Shown: positions 1 to 8,899 of the stretch, one piece after another | How the letters are laid out: each line of letters starts with the position of its first letter | Numbering within the stretch: the first letter of the stretch is position 1 | Origin: Clostridiales bacterium | Lineage (GTDB): Bacteria; Bacillota; Clostridia; Oscillospirales; Acutalibacteraceae | DNA: 64,000 nt | Direction of reading: 5' to 3' | Assembly (NCBI GenBank): GCA_012839185.1 | Contig: DUNU01000003.1 | Span: 170,884 to 234,883, forward strand | The notes under the pieces: model-generated | The model's database searches: none | Told to the model about the DNA's origin: nothing | Seen by the model: the letters and a program-made list of their open reading frames with translations, nothing else | Position numbers and translations under genes: made by a program

Positions 1-19
1 CCAGCTGAGCTATACTCCC
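1..19 (-). tRNA. tRNA, 5' part only (cut by window edge)
   Basis: The minus strand reads GGGAGTATAGCTCAGCTGG, which fits a 7-base acceptor arm strand, the U8-A9 pair of bases and the start of a D-arm (GCTCAG..GG). The anticodon lies outside the window, so the identity is not visible. The acceptor sequence would suit a clostridial tRNA-Val, but that is a guess. Confidence 0.8.
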
Positions 20-87
20 ACAAGGTGCGTCGCACGCCATGTGTCGAGCATCCCTGCTGACTGCCTATGGTTTCACGCGACTTGAAT

Positions 88-116
88 ACTATAACATACA
101 AATAACCTTTTGTCAA
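88..116 (-). promoter_or_regulatory. Promoter of the tRNA
   Basis: On the minus strand TTGACA (111-116) and TATAGT (88-93) are separated by 17 bases and point at the tRNA. Transcription would start near base 81, leaving a leader of about 60 bases before the tRNA 5' end. Confidence 0.7.
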
Positions 117-214
117 GTGCTTTTTTTAAATTTTATTATTTGTTTAATTTATAAGTTGTTTTTTTGATTTCAATGAAAAACTTCATCTCAACACAAAAAA
201 ATTCCATCAGTAGT

Positions 215-246
215 AATAAACAAAAGCGTCAAGCAAAGCCTGACGC
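215..246 (-). terminator. Terminator of the ABC exporter operon
   Basis: GCGTCA (226-231) and TGACGC (241-246) form an inverted repeat just after the stop of the 253-2163 gene. On the minus strand it is followed by TTTTGTTTATT, as in a Rho-independent terminator. Confidence 0.65.
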
Positions 247-252
247 AAAGAA

Positions 253-2163
253 TTATTCAATATCTTCAGGCGGTATTCCACCTACATATTGGGACTTGTA
301 TAAAGAAGCATAAAATCCGTCCGCATCCAAAAGTTCTTCATGGTTACCCATTTCGACTATATGACCGCGACGCATTACAAGAATAGTGTCTGCATTCTTA
401 ATGGTTGAAAGTCTATGGGCAATTACAAAATTAGTTCTGCCAACCATAAGACTGTCAAGTGCGGCTTGGAATTTTGCCTCAGTTCTTGTGTCAACAGAGC
501 TTGTTGCCTCATCAAGAATCATAATTTTTGGATTACAGATTATTGCACGAGCAATAGTCAAAAGCTGACGTTGACCTTGAGATATATTTGCTCCGTCTTC
601 TTCAAGTTTTGTGTTATATCCATCAGGCAGTTCCATTACATAATCATGGAACATTGCCATTTTAGCAGCGGATTCTACTTCTTCATCCGTAGCATCCTGC
701 TTGCCGTATGCAATGTTATCACGAATGGTACCCTTGAACAACCAAGTGTCCTGAAGAACCATGCCGAACATATTGCGTAGATTTTCTCGTGATAAATCAC
801 GAATATCAACTCCGTCAACTTTAATTGAACCGGATTGAATATCATAAAATCGCATCAGCAAGTTGACAATAGTTGTTTTTCCTGCACCGGTGGGACCTAC
901 AATCGCAACCAAACTACCGGCAGGAACATCAACGGAGAAATCTTTAATAAGTTCCTTATCCTCAACATAACTAAATTCAACATCTTCAAATTCTACATTG
1001 CCTTCACAAGATTCAATGACAGCTTTGGGGGTATCAACGGGTTCTTCTTCCTCATCATATACCGTAAATATACGTTCAGCAGAAGCGAGGGTTGACTGAA
1101 TTGCATTAACAATCTTTGCGACACCGTTGATTGAACCTGCGAACTGACTTGAATAGCTGATAAATGCAACGATGGTACCAATAGTAGCACCGCTTGCAAC
1201 TGCTGGATTATTACCGCTTTCAACTACCAATAAAGCACCGATAAAGCAGATAGCTATATAGTTGATATTGTTGAATATTTTAAGAATCGGATGGATTAAA
1301 CCGGATATGAAATTCGCTTTATATGAAGATTTTGCAGTGCTTTCCGCTATATCGTTAAACTCTTCAATAACCTGAGTTTTTCTATTGAAAATACGGACAA
1401 TATTATGACCGGTATACATCTCTTCAATATGCCCGTTAAGCTCGCCGATTCTATCCCAAAATTCTCTGAACAAAACCTTTGATTTTCTCGCAATAACACG
1501 AGTTACGATAGTAGAAAACGGAACGATTATTATCGCAACGAGAGCCAATCTCCAGTTAAGCCAGAACATGTATATTGCCGTACCTAAGCACAGAACAAGC
1601 GATGTAAGAATAGCAGTAATATTACTTTGTAAGTTCGAGCTGATATTATCACAATCGTTAATGATTTTACTTAAAATCTCACCCTTTGTGTATTTGTCAA
1701 AATATTTGAGTGGCAAACGTGAAAGTTTTGAGTTTAAGTCGCCGCGTATCTGACAAATAAGTTTTTGGGTAACAACAGCCATCACATACTGTTGAATAAA
1801 TGAACAAATGCCGTAACCGCCAAAAAGTGCAAAGACTTTTAAAATGATTTTTCCGCATTCAGTGAAATCCATCGGATTTCCGGTTTTTAGTTTTTCCCGA
1901 ATTTGAAAGTTAAAAGCATCAATAAGATCGCCCATCCAATCGGATGAAGGAAGCTGAACTACCGTACCGATTATAGCAGCCAATAATACAACTGCTACGG
2001 CAAATCTGTAAGGCTTTAACAGATCGAGAAGTCTTAATAATGTGGACTTAAAATGTTTCGGTTTCTCTTCTTCTTTGCGTACCGTGCGGTAGGATGCATA
2101 ACGTTTTGAGCGTTCAACTCTCTGTTGTTCAAGATTTTTATCATTTTTGTTTTTCTTGCTCAT
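253..2163 (-). CDS. ABC exporter half-transporter, canonical Walker B subunit
   Basis: A 636-residue half-transporter: a charged N-terminal tail (about 1-40), a six-helix exporter membrane domain (about 45-330) and a nucleotide-binding domain. Walker A GPTGAGKTT lies near residue 420, Walker B is MILDEATSSVD with the catalytic Glu, and the switch His is in IAHRLST. The signature reads ISQGQRQ instead of LSGGQ. This pairs with the other subunit, encoded just upstream, whose Walker B lacks the Glu. That is the pattern of heterodimeric exporters of the TM287/288, BmrCD and LmrCD type, with one degenerate ATP site. The start overlaps the stop of the upstream gene (ATGA), so translation is probably coupled. 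The substrate cannot be read from sequence; drug or lipid export is the family expectation. Confidence 0.93.
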   Translation of the reverse strand: MSKKNKNDKNLEQQRVERSKRYASYRTVRKEEEKPKHFKSTLLRLLDLLKPYRFAVAVVLLAAIIGTVVQLPSSDWMGDLIDAFNFQIREKLKTGNPMDFTECGKIILKVFALFGGYGICSFIQQYVMAVVTQKLICQIRGDLNSKLSRLPLKYFDKYTKGEILSKIINDCDNISSNLQSNITAILTSLVLCLGTAIYMFWLNWRLALVAIIIVPFSTIVTRVIARKSKVLFREFWDRIGELNGHIEEMYTGHNIVRIFNRKTQVIEEFNDIAESTAKSSYKANFISGLIHPILKIFNNINYIAICFIGALLVVESGNNPAVASGATIGTIVAFISYSSQFAGSINGVAKIVNAIQSTLASAERIFTVYDEEEEPVDTPKAVIESCEGNVEFEDVEFSYVEDKELIKDFSVDVPAGSLVAIVGPTGAGKTTIVNLLMRFYDIQSGSIKVDGVDIRDLSRENLRNMFGMVLQDTWLFKGTIRDNIAYGKQDATDEEVESAAKMAMFHDYVMELPDGYNTKLEEDGANISQGQRQLLTIARAIICNPKIMILDEATSSVDTRTEAKFQAALDSLMVGRTNFVIAHRLSTIKNADTILVMRRGHIVEMGNHEELLDADGFYASLYKSQYVGGIPPEDIE

Positions 2164-4049
2164 ATTGCATCCACCTCCTCTGCTGATAACTGGGTGGCAA
2201 CAATCTCACGATAAGTCGGACAAGAATCCATTAATTCCTTATGTGTTCCCATGCCTACAACCTCACCTTTGTCGAGGACGATAATTCTGTCTGCATCAAG
2301 AACTGTACCGACACGTTGTGCTACGATAATAATGTTAGTATTTGTCATATTTTCACGGATAGCACGTCGTAATTTTGCATCTGTTGCAAGGTCGAGGGCT
2401 GAAAAGCTGTCATCAAAGATACAAACATCTGCCCCCTTAATTATTGCACGAGCTATCGCAAGACGTTGTTTTTGCCCGCCGGAGAGGTTAGTTGCAGACT
2501 GCGAAATCATGCGTTGCATACCTTCATCTGAATCATATACAAATGTCTTTGCTTGTGCTATTTCAAGAGCTTTGTCAATCTCTTCATCCGTAGCATCTTC
2601 CTTACAAAATCTCAGATTATCTTCAATCGTACCGCTGAATAAGAATGCTTTTTGAGGAATAAATGCAATTGATGAGTTCAAATCATCAAATGAGAGATCT
2701 TTGACATTAACGCCTCCGACTAAGATTTCACCGCCGGTTACATCATACATACGAGGAATTAAATTGATTAAAGTGGATTTTCCACTTCCCGTTCCGCCTA
2801 TAATAGCAGTAATTTCACCGGGACGGCAAGTGAAAGATACATCGTGAATATCCTCACGTTTCGTTGAAACATCGGAAGAAAGTCCTTCTACATTGATTCC
2901 ACCATCCGGAATTTCATCACTCTTTTTCTTCATCGGCTTTTTCTTCTTTTTCTTACCGTCATCATCTGGGATAATATCCGGATATTTGAAAGATACGTTC
3001 TTAAATTCGACAACACCACGTTTGCTTTCATCAATAGCAATCGGAGTTTCGCTTTCTTTGATATCTGATTCGAGAGATAAAACAGCATTTATTCTGCGAG
3101 CAGAAATCTGTGCTTTGGGAATAACTGCAAAAACTGTTGCTGCCATTGTGATAGCACCGATAACCAATGCAAAGTATGTAATAAATGCCTGCATATCACC
3201 GATTGTACCAAGAAGTTGTGTTTTTTGCTCAGGGATAGAGATATCAAGTTTCTCTGCAGTTGAACCGATATACCACAAAAGAAATCCGACTAAAATATAA
3301 GCCAAGAATATTGCAACTGGCATCATTGCAGCAAGAGCTTTTTGAATTTTTAAGGCAATAGATGTAAGCTCGAAATTTGCCGCGTCAAATCTTTTATCTT
3401 CATCTTTCGACTTATTAAAGGCTCGAATGACACGAATACCTGAAAGTTTCTCACGTACTACTTGGTTAAGTGCATCAACCTTCTTTTGCATCAATGCAAA
3501 TAAAGGTGTGAAGTATTTGAATATGAATACTACAAGCAAGGCTATAAACGGCAATACAACCAAAATCATTTTTGAGAGTTTCGGATTCATAGTAACAGCC
3601 ATAACGCCACCGCCGACCAACATTATCGGGACGGTTATAACCATACTCAAAAAAGTCAAAATCATCTGTTGAACTTGTATAATATCATTTGATGAGCGAG
3701 TTATCAAAGAAGCTACTCCGAATTTATTGATATCACTCTGAGATAAATCTTGAACTTTTGCAAATATTTCCTTACGCAATGAACAAGTGTAATTTGCAGC
3801 CATTTTGTTGTTACAATGATTGTTCAAAACAGTAATAAATGCACTGACAACAGTAAGTGCAAACATTTGTATACCAACCCGCCAGATTATATCGGCATAC
3901 GGGCCGCCTTCCGCCTGAAGTCCGTCATTGAGCATTTGTCTTGTAAGCATCGGCAAATACAGTGTCAAAGCCTCCTGTGCAATTACCAAAACTACTGAAA
4001 AGACAGCAAGCCATTTATACGGCTTCATATATTTTAATAGCTTAACCAA
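2160..4049 (-). CDS. ABC exporter half-transporter, degenerate-site subunit
   Basis: A 629-residue partner of the 253-2163 gene and first in their operon. The membrane domain fills about residues 10-320 and the nucleotide-binding domain follows. Walker A is GGTGSGKST (about 418) and the signature is the canonical LSGGQKQ. Walker B ends IFDDS, with Asp where the catalytic Glu should be, and the switch His is Gln (VAQRVGT). These changes mark the non-hydrolytic site of a heterodimer. A lysine-rich insert (GKKKKKKPMKKK, about residue 375) sits early in the ATPase domain and is unusual. The start is TTG, chosen because GAGGT lies about 8 bases upstream and no ATG fits. Confidence 0.92.
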   Translation of the reverse strand: MVKLLKYMKPYKWLAVFSVVLVIAQEALTLYLPMLTRQMLNDGLQAEGGPYADIIWRVGIQMFALTVVSAFITVLNNHCNNKMAANYTCSLRKEIFAKVQDLSQSDINKFGVASLITRSSNDIIQVQQMILTFLSMVITVPIMLVGGGVMAVTMNPKLSKMILVVLPFIALLVVFIFKYFTPLFALMQKKVDALNQVVREKLSGIRVIRAFNKSKDEDKRFDAANFELTSIALKIQKALAAMMPVAIFLAYILVGFLLWYIGSTAEKLDISIPEQKTQLLGTIGDMQAFITYFALVIGAITMAATVFAVIPKAQISARRINAVLSLESDIKESETPIAIDESKRGVVEFKNVSFKYPDIIPDDDGKKKKKKPMKKKSDEIPDGGINVEGLSSDVSTKREDIHDVSFTCRPGEITAIIGGTGSGKSTLINLIPRMYDVTGGEILVGGVNVKDLSFDDLNSSIAFIPQKAFLFSGTIEDNLRFCKEDATDEEIDKALEIAQAKTFVYDSDEGMQRMISQSATNLSGGQKQRLAIARAIIKGADVCIFDDSFSALDLATDAKLRRAIRENMTNTNIIIVAQRVGTVLDADRIIVLDKGEVVGMGTHKELMDSCPTYREIVATQLSAEEVDAI

Positions 4050-4096
4050 TTTTCTACCTCATGAAAGAAAAAATATTCTTCTATTTTCACAAGTAC

Positions 4097-4124
4097 ATTA
4101 TATCACAATTTCGCAATAATTCAA
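4097..4124 (-). promoter_or_regulatory. Promoter of the ABC exporter operon
   Basis: Minus strand TTGAAT (4119-4124), a 16-base spacer and TATAAT (4097-4102), about 50 bases upstream of the TTG start at 4049. From here to the rightward promoter at 4258 the sequence is AT-rich and no gene or clear structure was seen. Confidence 0.65.
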
Positions 4125-4257
4125 GTATTATTTTGATTTCTTCAGAGATTATACAATTTTTCTAAAATTTTTTATATTTTAATTACTAATAAAAGGTCTG
4201 AATTTATTCTTCTAATTGTTATTTCCAACAAAATTATAACAGTTTGTCAATTTCCTA

Positions 4258-4286
4258 TTGAAAAAAATATGATTTTGTGATATATT
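4258..4286 (+). promoter_or_regulatory. Promoter of gdhA
   Basis: TTGAAA (4258-4263), 17 bases, TATATT (4281-4286). The predicted start near 4293 leaves a leader of about 60 bases. It contains CCACC and GGGGTG segments able to form a small hairpin (about 4308-4330), and the ribosome site AAAGGAAG. Confidence 0.65.
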
Positions 4287-4351
4287 AAAAGATATTTTAT
4301 CGGCGTACCACCATTATCATTTGGGGTGCAGCCTGAAAGGAAGTCTACTTC

Positions 4352-5695
4352 ATGAGTTATGTAAAACGTGTCATTGACGAAGTCGCAAGAAAAAATGCAA
4401 TCGAACCTGAGTTCGTCCAGACCGTTACCGAGGTGCTTGAGTCCATAGAACCCGTTATCACACAGCATCCGGAATATGAAAAATTTTCTTTGCTTGAACG
4501 CATGGTCGAACCCGATCGTCAAATATGTTTCAGAGTTACTTGGGTTGACGATAACGGCAAAGTACAAATAAATCGTGGTTATCGTATTCAGTTTAATAGT
4601 GCTATCGGTCCATACAAGGGTGGTCTGCGTTTCCATCCTTCCGTTTATTCCGGCATTATGAAATTCTTAGGTTTCGAACAGATTTTTAAGAATTCTTTAA
4701 CCGGTCTTCCTGTCGGCGGAGCAAAAGGCGGGTCGGATTTTGATCCTCGCGGCAAGTCCGATGCAGAAGTTATGCGTTTTTGCCAAGCATTTATGACTGA
4801 ACTTTATCGCTATATCGGTCCCGATATTGATGTTCCCGCAGGCGACATAGGTGTTGGCGGTCGTGAAATTGGTTATCTTTACGGTCAATACAAGAGAATT
4901 AAAGGATGTTTTGAAAATGGTGTATTAACCGGTAAAGGTGTTCCCTACGGAGGTTCTCTCATCCGTCCCGAGGCTACCGGGTTCGGTGCTACATATTACA
5001 CCGTTGAAGTTCTGAAGCATTTCTCAGACACAATCAAAGGAAAAACCATCGCCATTTCCGGCTTCGGCAATGTTGCTTGGGGTGTTGCAAAGAAGGTTGC
5101 CGAACTCGGCGGTAAGGTTGTCACTCTCTCCGGTCCCGACGGGTATATCTATGATAAAGATGGCGTCACAACATACGAAAAGATTGAATATATGCTCCAG
5201 ATGCGAGCTTCCGGTCACGATAAAGTTCAGGACTATGCAGAAAAATTTGGTTGTGAATTTTATCCCGGTGAAAAACCGTGGGGCGTAAAAGTTGACATCG
5301 CCATGCCTTGTGCAACGCAGAATGAAATCGGCATGGAAGAAGCACAGATGATTGTAGATAACGGTGTACCCTATTACATCGAAGTTGCTAATATGCCAAC
5401 AACGAATGAAGCACTTGCTTTCCTCAAGGCAAACTGCCGTGCAGTCGCTCCGTCAAAGGCTGTTAATGCCGGCGGTGTTGCAGTATCTGCACTCGAAATG
5501 AGTCAAAACAGCATGCGTTTTTCATGGACTGCAGAAGAAGTTGATGCAAAACTCCATACCATAATGAAAAATATTCACAACAATTCTGCTGCCGCTGCCG
5601 CACAATACGGTTTAGGATATGACCTTGTTGCCGGTGCAAATATTGCAGGCTTTGAAAAAGTTGCTGCCGCAATGATGGCTCAAGGCTTGATTTAA
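4352..5695 (+). CDS. gdhA: NADP-type glutamate dehydrogenase
   Basis: A 447-residue enzyme interconverting 2-oxoglutarate plus ammonium and glutamate, the usual length of the hexameric bacterial GDH (GdhA) family. Visible motifs are the substrate-site stretch GPYKGGLRFHPSV, the catalytic-lysine region PVGGAKGGSDFDPRG, and the Rossmann motif SGFGNVAWG of the coenzyme domain. The ATG follows AAAGGAAG. It has its own promoter and a strong terminator directly after the stop, so it is a single-gene unit. Anabolic versus catabolic use cannot be settled from sequence alone. Confidence 0.97.
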   Translation: MSYVKRVIDEVARKNAIEPEFVQTVTEVLESIEPVITQHPEYEKFSLLERMVEPDRQICFRVTWVDDNGKVQINRGYRIQFNSAIGPYKGGLRFHPSVYSGIMKFLGFEQIFKNSLTGLPVGGAKGGSDFDPRGKSDAEVMRFCQAFMTELYRYIGPDIDVPAGDIGVGGREIGYLYGQYKRIKGCFENGVLTGKGVPYGGSLIRPEATGFGATYYTVEVLKHFSDTIKGKTIAISGFGNVAWGVAKKVAELGGKVVTLSGPDGYIYDKDGVTTYEKIEYMLQMRASGHDKVQDYAEKFGCEFYPGEKPWGVKVDIAMPCATQNEIGMEEAQMIVDNGVPYYIEVANMPTTNEALAFLKANCRAVAPSKAVNAGGVAVSALEMSQNSMRFSWTAEEVDAKLHTIMKNIHNNSAAAAAQYGLGYDLVAGANIAGFEKVAAAMMAQGLI

Positions 5696-5700
5696 CAGTT

Positions 5701-5731
5701 AATCCTCATCTTTCCGATGAGGATTTTTTAT
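5701..5731 (+). terminator. Terminator of gdhA
   Basis: AATCCTCATC (5701-5710), loop TTTCC, GATGAGGATT (5716-5725), then TTTTTA: a perfect 10-bp stem followed by a T run. Confidence 0.93.
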
Positions 5732-5743
5732 TGTAAATAACGG

Positions 5744-5772
5744 TTGACAAAATGCCCAGTATCTTTTATAAT
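5744..5772 (+). promoter_or_regulatory. Consensus promoter of the ATP-grasp/cysE/cysS operon
   Basis: TTGACA (5744-5749), 17 bases, TATAAT (5767-5772): both boxes match the primary sigma factor consensus exactly. Confidence 0.85.
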
Positions 5773-5808
5773 TAACTATATACGACTTAAATTATTATGG
5801 AGGAATAT

Positions 5809-6825
5809 ATGATGCGGAAATTAAAGGTATTTCTTCGAAGAATTAAGTCAATGAGTTTCAAAAGAATGTTTGAGCTAATCGGGCTTATTTCAAAAGAACA
5901 TAAGCGTCCTTCAATCATCATTTTCTTTGATATGATTTGGTGTTCATTAAGATACGGCATGGGTTATCTTGACTATAAAGTTTTCGGTTTTGCTTCAATT
6001 CACGGGAAGAACAGAAAAACATTTATGACTATGAACCATAACCTTGCTTATGTCCGCAGTCTTAACGACAAAGAAGCATATCATTATCTTGACAATAAAA
6101 TCGAGTTCAACAAGAAATTTTCCGAATATTTAGGTAGAGACTGGATTGATTTAAGCGAAACAGACATAAATGGCTTGCAAGAATTCTGTAAAGGCAAACA
6201 TGCCGTATTTGCAAAACAGGCACAGACATTCGGCGGTCAGGGTATTGACAAAATTGAAATTACTCCGGATATAAATTATACCGAACTTTACCAAAGGCTC
6301 ACTGAAAACAAGCAATTCTTAATTGAAGATTGTATTATCCAACACGATGAGATGAACAAACTTTGTCCAAGTTCAATCAACACCATTCGTATGGTAACCG
6401 TTGCAACAAACAATATTCCGCATTTCATGTATGCACTCGTTCGTATGGGTGCGGGAGATAAGGCTGTTGACAATATTTCAAGCGGCGGAATGTACACGTC
6501 CGTAAACGAAAAAGGTATGCTCACGAAACCCGCTTTTTGTGATAAGACCGGCATTTATTACGACAGGCATCCTAAAACAAACACTGAATTTAACGGTTTT
6601 GTTATTCCCTATTTTGATGAAGCGGTCGAAATGTGCAAAAGTGCTGCTATGGTTCTTCCGAATCTTCGCTATATCGGCTGGGATGTCGCAATTACACCTA
6701 ATGGTCCGGTTTTAGTTGAAGGAAACAATTTTCCGTCCTATGACATGGTGCAAAATTATCGTCATCTTGATGGAAAAACAGGCATATTACCGAAATTTGA
6801 AAAGGTTATAAATAACAATGTTTGA
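5809..6825 (+). CDS. Sugar-transfer associated ATP-grasp family protein
   Basis: About 338 residues resembling the 'sugar-transfer associated ATP-grasp' family found beside capsule and cell-surface sugar genes. Key stretches are KQAQTFGGQGIDKIEI (glycine-rich loop), IEDCIIQHDEMNKLCPSSIN, SINTIRMVTV, and near the C-terminus GWDVAITPNGPVLVEGNNFP, a metal-binding ATP-grasp motif with the ExN. ATP-grasp enzymes join a carboxylate to a nucleophile through an acyl phosphate; the substrate here is unknown. An ATG at 5797 is possible, but GGAGG at 5799-5803 lies inside that start, so 5809 or 5812 is the likely initiation codon. Its end overlaps cysE by 8 bases. Confidence 0.82.
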   Translation: MMRKLKVFLRRIKSMSFKRMFELIGLISKEHKRPSIIIFFDMIWCSLRYGMGYLDYKVFGFASIHGKNRKTFMTMNHNLAYVRSLNDKEAYHYLDNKIEFNKKFSEYLGRDWIDLSETDINGLQEFCKGKHAVFAKQAQTFGGQGIDKIEITPDINYTELYQRLTENKQFLIEDCIIQHDEMNKLCPSSINTIRMVTVATNNIPHFMYALVRMGAGDKAVDNISSGGMYTSVNEKGMLTKPAFCDKTGIYYDRHPKTNTEFNGFVIPYFDEAVEMCKSAAMVLPNLRYIGWDVAITPNGPVLVEGNNFPSYDMVQNYRHLDGKTGILPKFEKVINNNV

Positions 6826-7459
6826 AAGAATGAAAGAAGATATTGCCGCAGTCAAAGCACGAGACCCCGCGGCAACATCAACAATACAAATAATGCTTCT
6901 GTATCCCGGATATAGGGCAATCAGAGCATATAGAAAAGCACACTGGCTTCATAAGCACAATATGCCTTTTTTGGCTCGATTTATATCACAACGATGCTCT
7001 CACAAGACCGGCATTGAAATTCATCCCGGTGCAACTATCGGGAAACGCTTTTTCATTGACCACGGTCACGGGGTTGTTATCGGAGAAACGGCTGAAATCG
7101 GCGATGATGTAACACTCTATCAGGGAGTTACCTTAGGCGGTACGGGTAAAGATGAAGGTAAACGTCATCCGACCGTCGGAAATAACTGTCTTATCGGTTC
7201 GGGTGCAAAAATTCTGGGACCGATAAAAATCGGAGACAACTCCAGAATTGCTGCCGGTGCTGTTGTTCTTAATGACATTCCGTCAGACTCAACAGCAGTC
7301 GGTATTCCGGCAAGAGTGGTTAAAATCGCAGGTCAGAAAATCAGCGACATTGACCAAATCAATATCCCCGACCCCGTTGCACAAGAGATTGCACGACTTG
7401 AAAAAATGATAAATGAATTGAAAAAACAAAGTGAGAAGAATACCGATGAAAATATTTAA
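6818..7459 (+). CDS. cysE: Serine O-acetyltransferase
   Basis: A 213-residue left-handed beta-helix acetyltransferase making O-acetylserine from serine and acetyl-CoA, the first step of cysteine synthesis. The helical N-terminal part is followed by hexapeptide repeats with the characteristic HPGATIGKRFFIDHGHGVVI and GETAEIGDDVTLYQGVTLGG stretches. The length matches the shorter EpsC/CysE form of Gram-positives. It overlaps the ATP-grasp gene upstream and cysS downstream, so supply of cysteine and its charging onto tRNA share one transcript. Confidence 0.94.
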   Translation: MFERMKEDIAAVKARDPAATSTIQIMLLYPGYRAIRAYRKAHWLHKHNMPFLARFISQRCSHKTGIEIHPGATIGKRFFIDHGHGVVIGETAEIGDDVTLYQGVTLGGTGKDEGKRHPTVGNNCLIGSGAKILGPIKIGDNSRIAAGAVVLNDIPSDSTAVGIPARVVKIAGQKISDIDQINIPDPVAQEIARLEKMINELKKQSEKNTDENI

Positions 7460-8840
7460 TACATTAACAAGACAAAAAGATGAATTTATACCGCTTGTTG
7501 AAAACGAAGTTAAAATCTATGCTTGCGGACCGACAGTTTATAACTATTTTCACATAGGCAATGCTCGTCCGTTTTGCGTATTTGATGTCCTCCGTCGTTA
7601 CCTTGAATATCGCGGATATAAAGTTACGCTTGTTCAGAACTTTACCGATATTGACGATAAGATTATCAACAAAGCCAATGAAGAAGGCATTACTTATAAA
7701 GAACTTTCCGAAAAATATATCGAAGAATATTTTGTCGATGCAAAAGGATTAAATATTCGTCCTGCTACCCATCATCCGAAAGCAACCGAAAATATCGACG
7801 AAATTATCGATATTATTTCGACTTTGATAGAAAAAGGTTATGCGTATGCCGTTGAGGGTGATGTTTATTTCAGCACTAAGAAATTTGACGAATACGGCAA
7901 ACTTTCGCACCTTCCTCTTGATGAACTTGAAAGCGGTGCAAGAATATCCGTAGGAGAAATTAAGCGTGATCCGATGGATTTTGCTCTTTGGAAAGCAGCA
8001 AAACCTAATGAGCCTTCTTGGTCTTCTCCTTGGGGGGAAGGTCGTCCGGGCTGGCACATTGAGTGTTCCGCCATGTCTCGCCGTTATTTGGGAAAGACCT
8101 TTGATATTCACGGCGGCGGTCAGGATCTTATTTTCCCGCATCATGAAAATGAAATTGCACAAAGTGAATGTTGCAACGGAGTTACTTTTGCTCGTTATTG
8201 GATGCACAACGGTTTTATAAATGTTGACGGCGAAAAGATGGCGAAATCAAAAGGTAACTTCTTCACTGTTCGTGATGTTGCAAATCTCTACGGCTATGAG
8301 CCGATTCGCTATCTTCTTATTTCTTGCCATTACAGAAGTCCCATCAACTATTCTTATGATATCGTTGAACAATGCAAAGCCTCTTTGCAGCGTCTTTATA
8401 CCTGCCGTGAAGGTCTTGATTTTGCCGCAAAAAATGCTGTTGACGGTGATATTTCCGCCGATGTTGCAAAAATGCTCGAAACAAGAAAGAACGAATTTTG
8501 CAATGCTATGGACGATGACCTTAACACTGCCGACGCATTAGGTGTGCTTTTTGAGTTGGTTCGCGACATAAATAAATTTGTCCTTACGGACAATCCCGTT
8601 AAGGCAAATGTTAAAGCAGCAACAAAACTTTTTGATGAACTTGCAACCGATGTTTTAGGGCTTGTATACAATCGTAAACTTGAGTCTCTTGATGATGAGG
8701 TTGAAGCACTTATCGCAGCACGCACGGAAGCAAGAAAGAATAAGAATTGGGCTGAGGCCGACAGAATCCGTGATTTGCTGAAAGAAATGGGAATCATTCT
8801 TGAAGATACGGCACAAGGAATCAAATGGCATAGAGCATAA
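7446..8840 (+). CDS. cysS: Cysteinyl-tRNA synthetase
   Basis: About 464 residues, class I synthetase charging tRNA-Cys. The N-terminal YACGPTVYNYFHIGNARPF holds the zinc Cys and the HIGH-like HIGN; HIECSAMS and HHENEIAQSE hold further zinc ligands; KMAKSKGN is the KMSKS loop. A C-terminal helical DALR-type domain ends the protein. The open frame begins at a GTG at 7431, but the family starts with M-K-I-[FY]-N, and the ATG at 7446 is preceded by GAGAAG. It overlaps cysE by 14 bases. A bidirectional terminator follows. Confidence 0.96.
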   Translation: MKIFNTLTRQKDEFIPLVENEVKIYACGPTVYNYFHIGNARPFCVFDVLRRYLEYRGYKVTLVQNFTDIDDKIINKANEEGITYKELSEKYIEEYFVDAKGLNIRPATHHPKATENIDEIIDIISTLIEKGYAYAVEGDVYFSTKKFDEYGKLSHLPLDELESGARISVGEIKRDPMDFALWKAAKPNEPSWSSPWGEGRPGWHIECSAMSRRYLGKTFDIHGGGQDLIFPHHENEIAQSECCNGVTFARYWMHNGFINVDGEKMAKSKGNFFTVRDVANLYGYEPIRYLLISCHYRSPINYSYDIVEQCKASLQRLYTCREGLDFAAKNAVDGDISADVAKMLETRKNEFCNAMDDDLNTADALGVLFELVRDINKFVLTDNPVKANVKAATKLFDELATDVLGLVYNRKLESLDDEVEALIAARTEARKNKNWAEADRIRDLLKEMGIILEDTAQGIKWHRA

Positions 8841-8860
8841 GTTGAATTATTCCGCACACA

Positions 8861-8897
8861 AAAAGAATTCCGTAATTATGCGGAATTCTTCTTTTGT
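8861..8897. terminator. Bidirectional terminator between cysS and the AMP ligase
   Basis: AAAAGAATTCCG (8861-8872), loop of 8, CGGAATTCTT (8881-8890) and CTTTT on the plus strand. On the minus strand the stem is followed by TTCTTTTTG, so it can serve both converging genes. Confidence 0.9.
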
Positions 8898-8899
8898 TT

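Noticed and set aside
7431..7445. GTG start five codons upstream for cysS
   Set aside because: The family begins at M-K-I-F-N and GAGAAG precedes the ATG at 7446.
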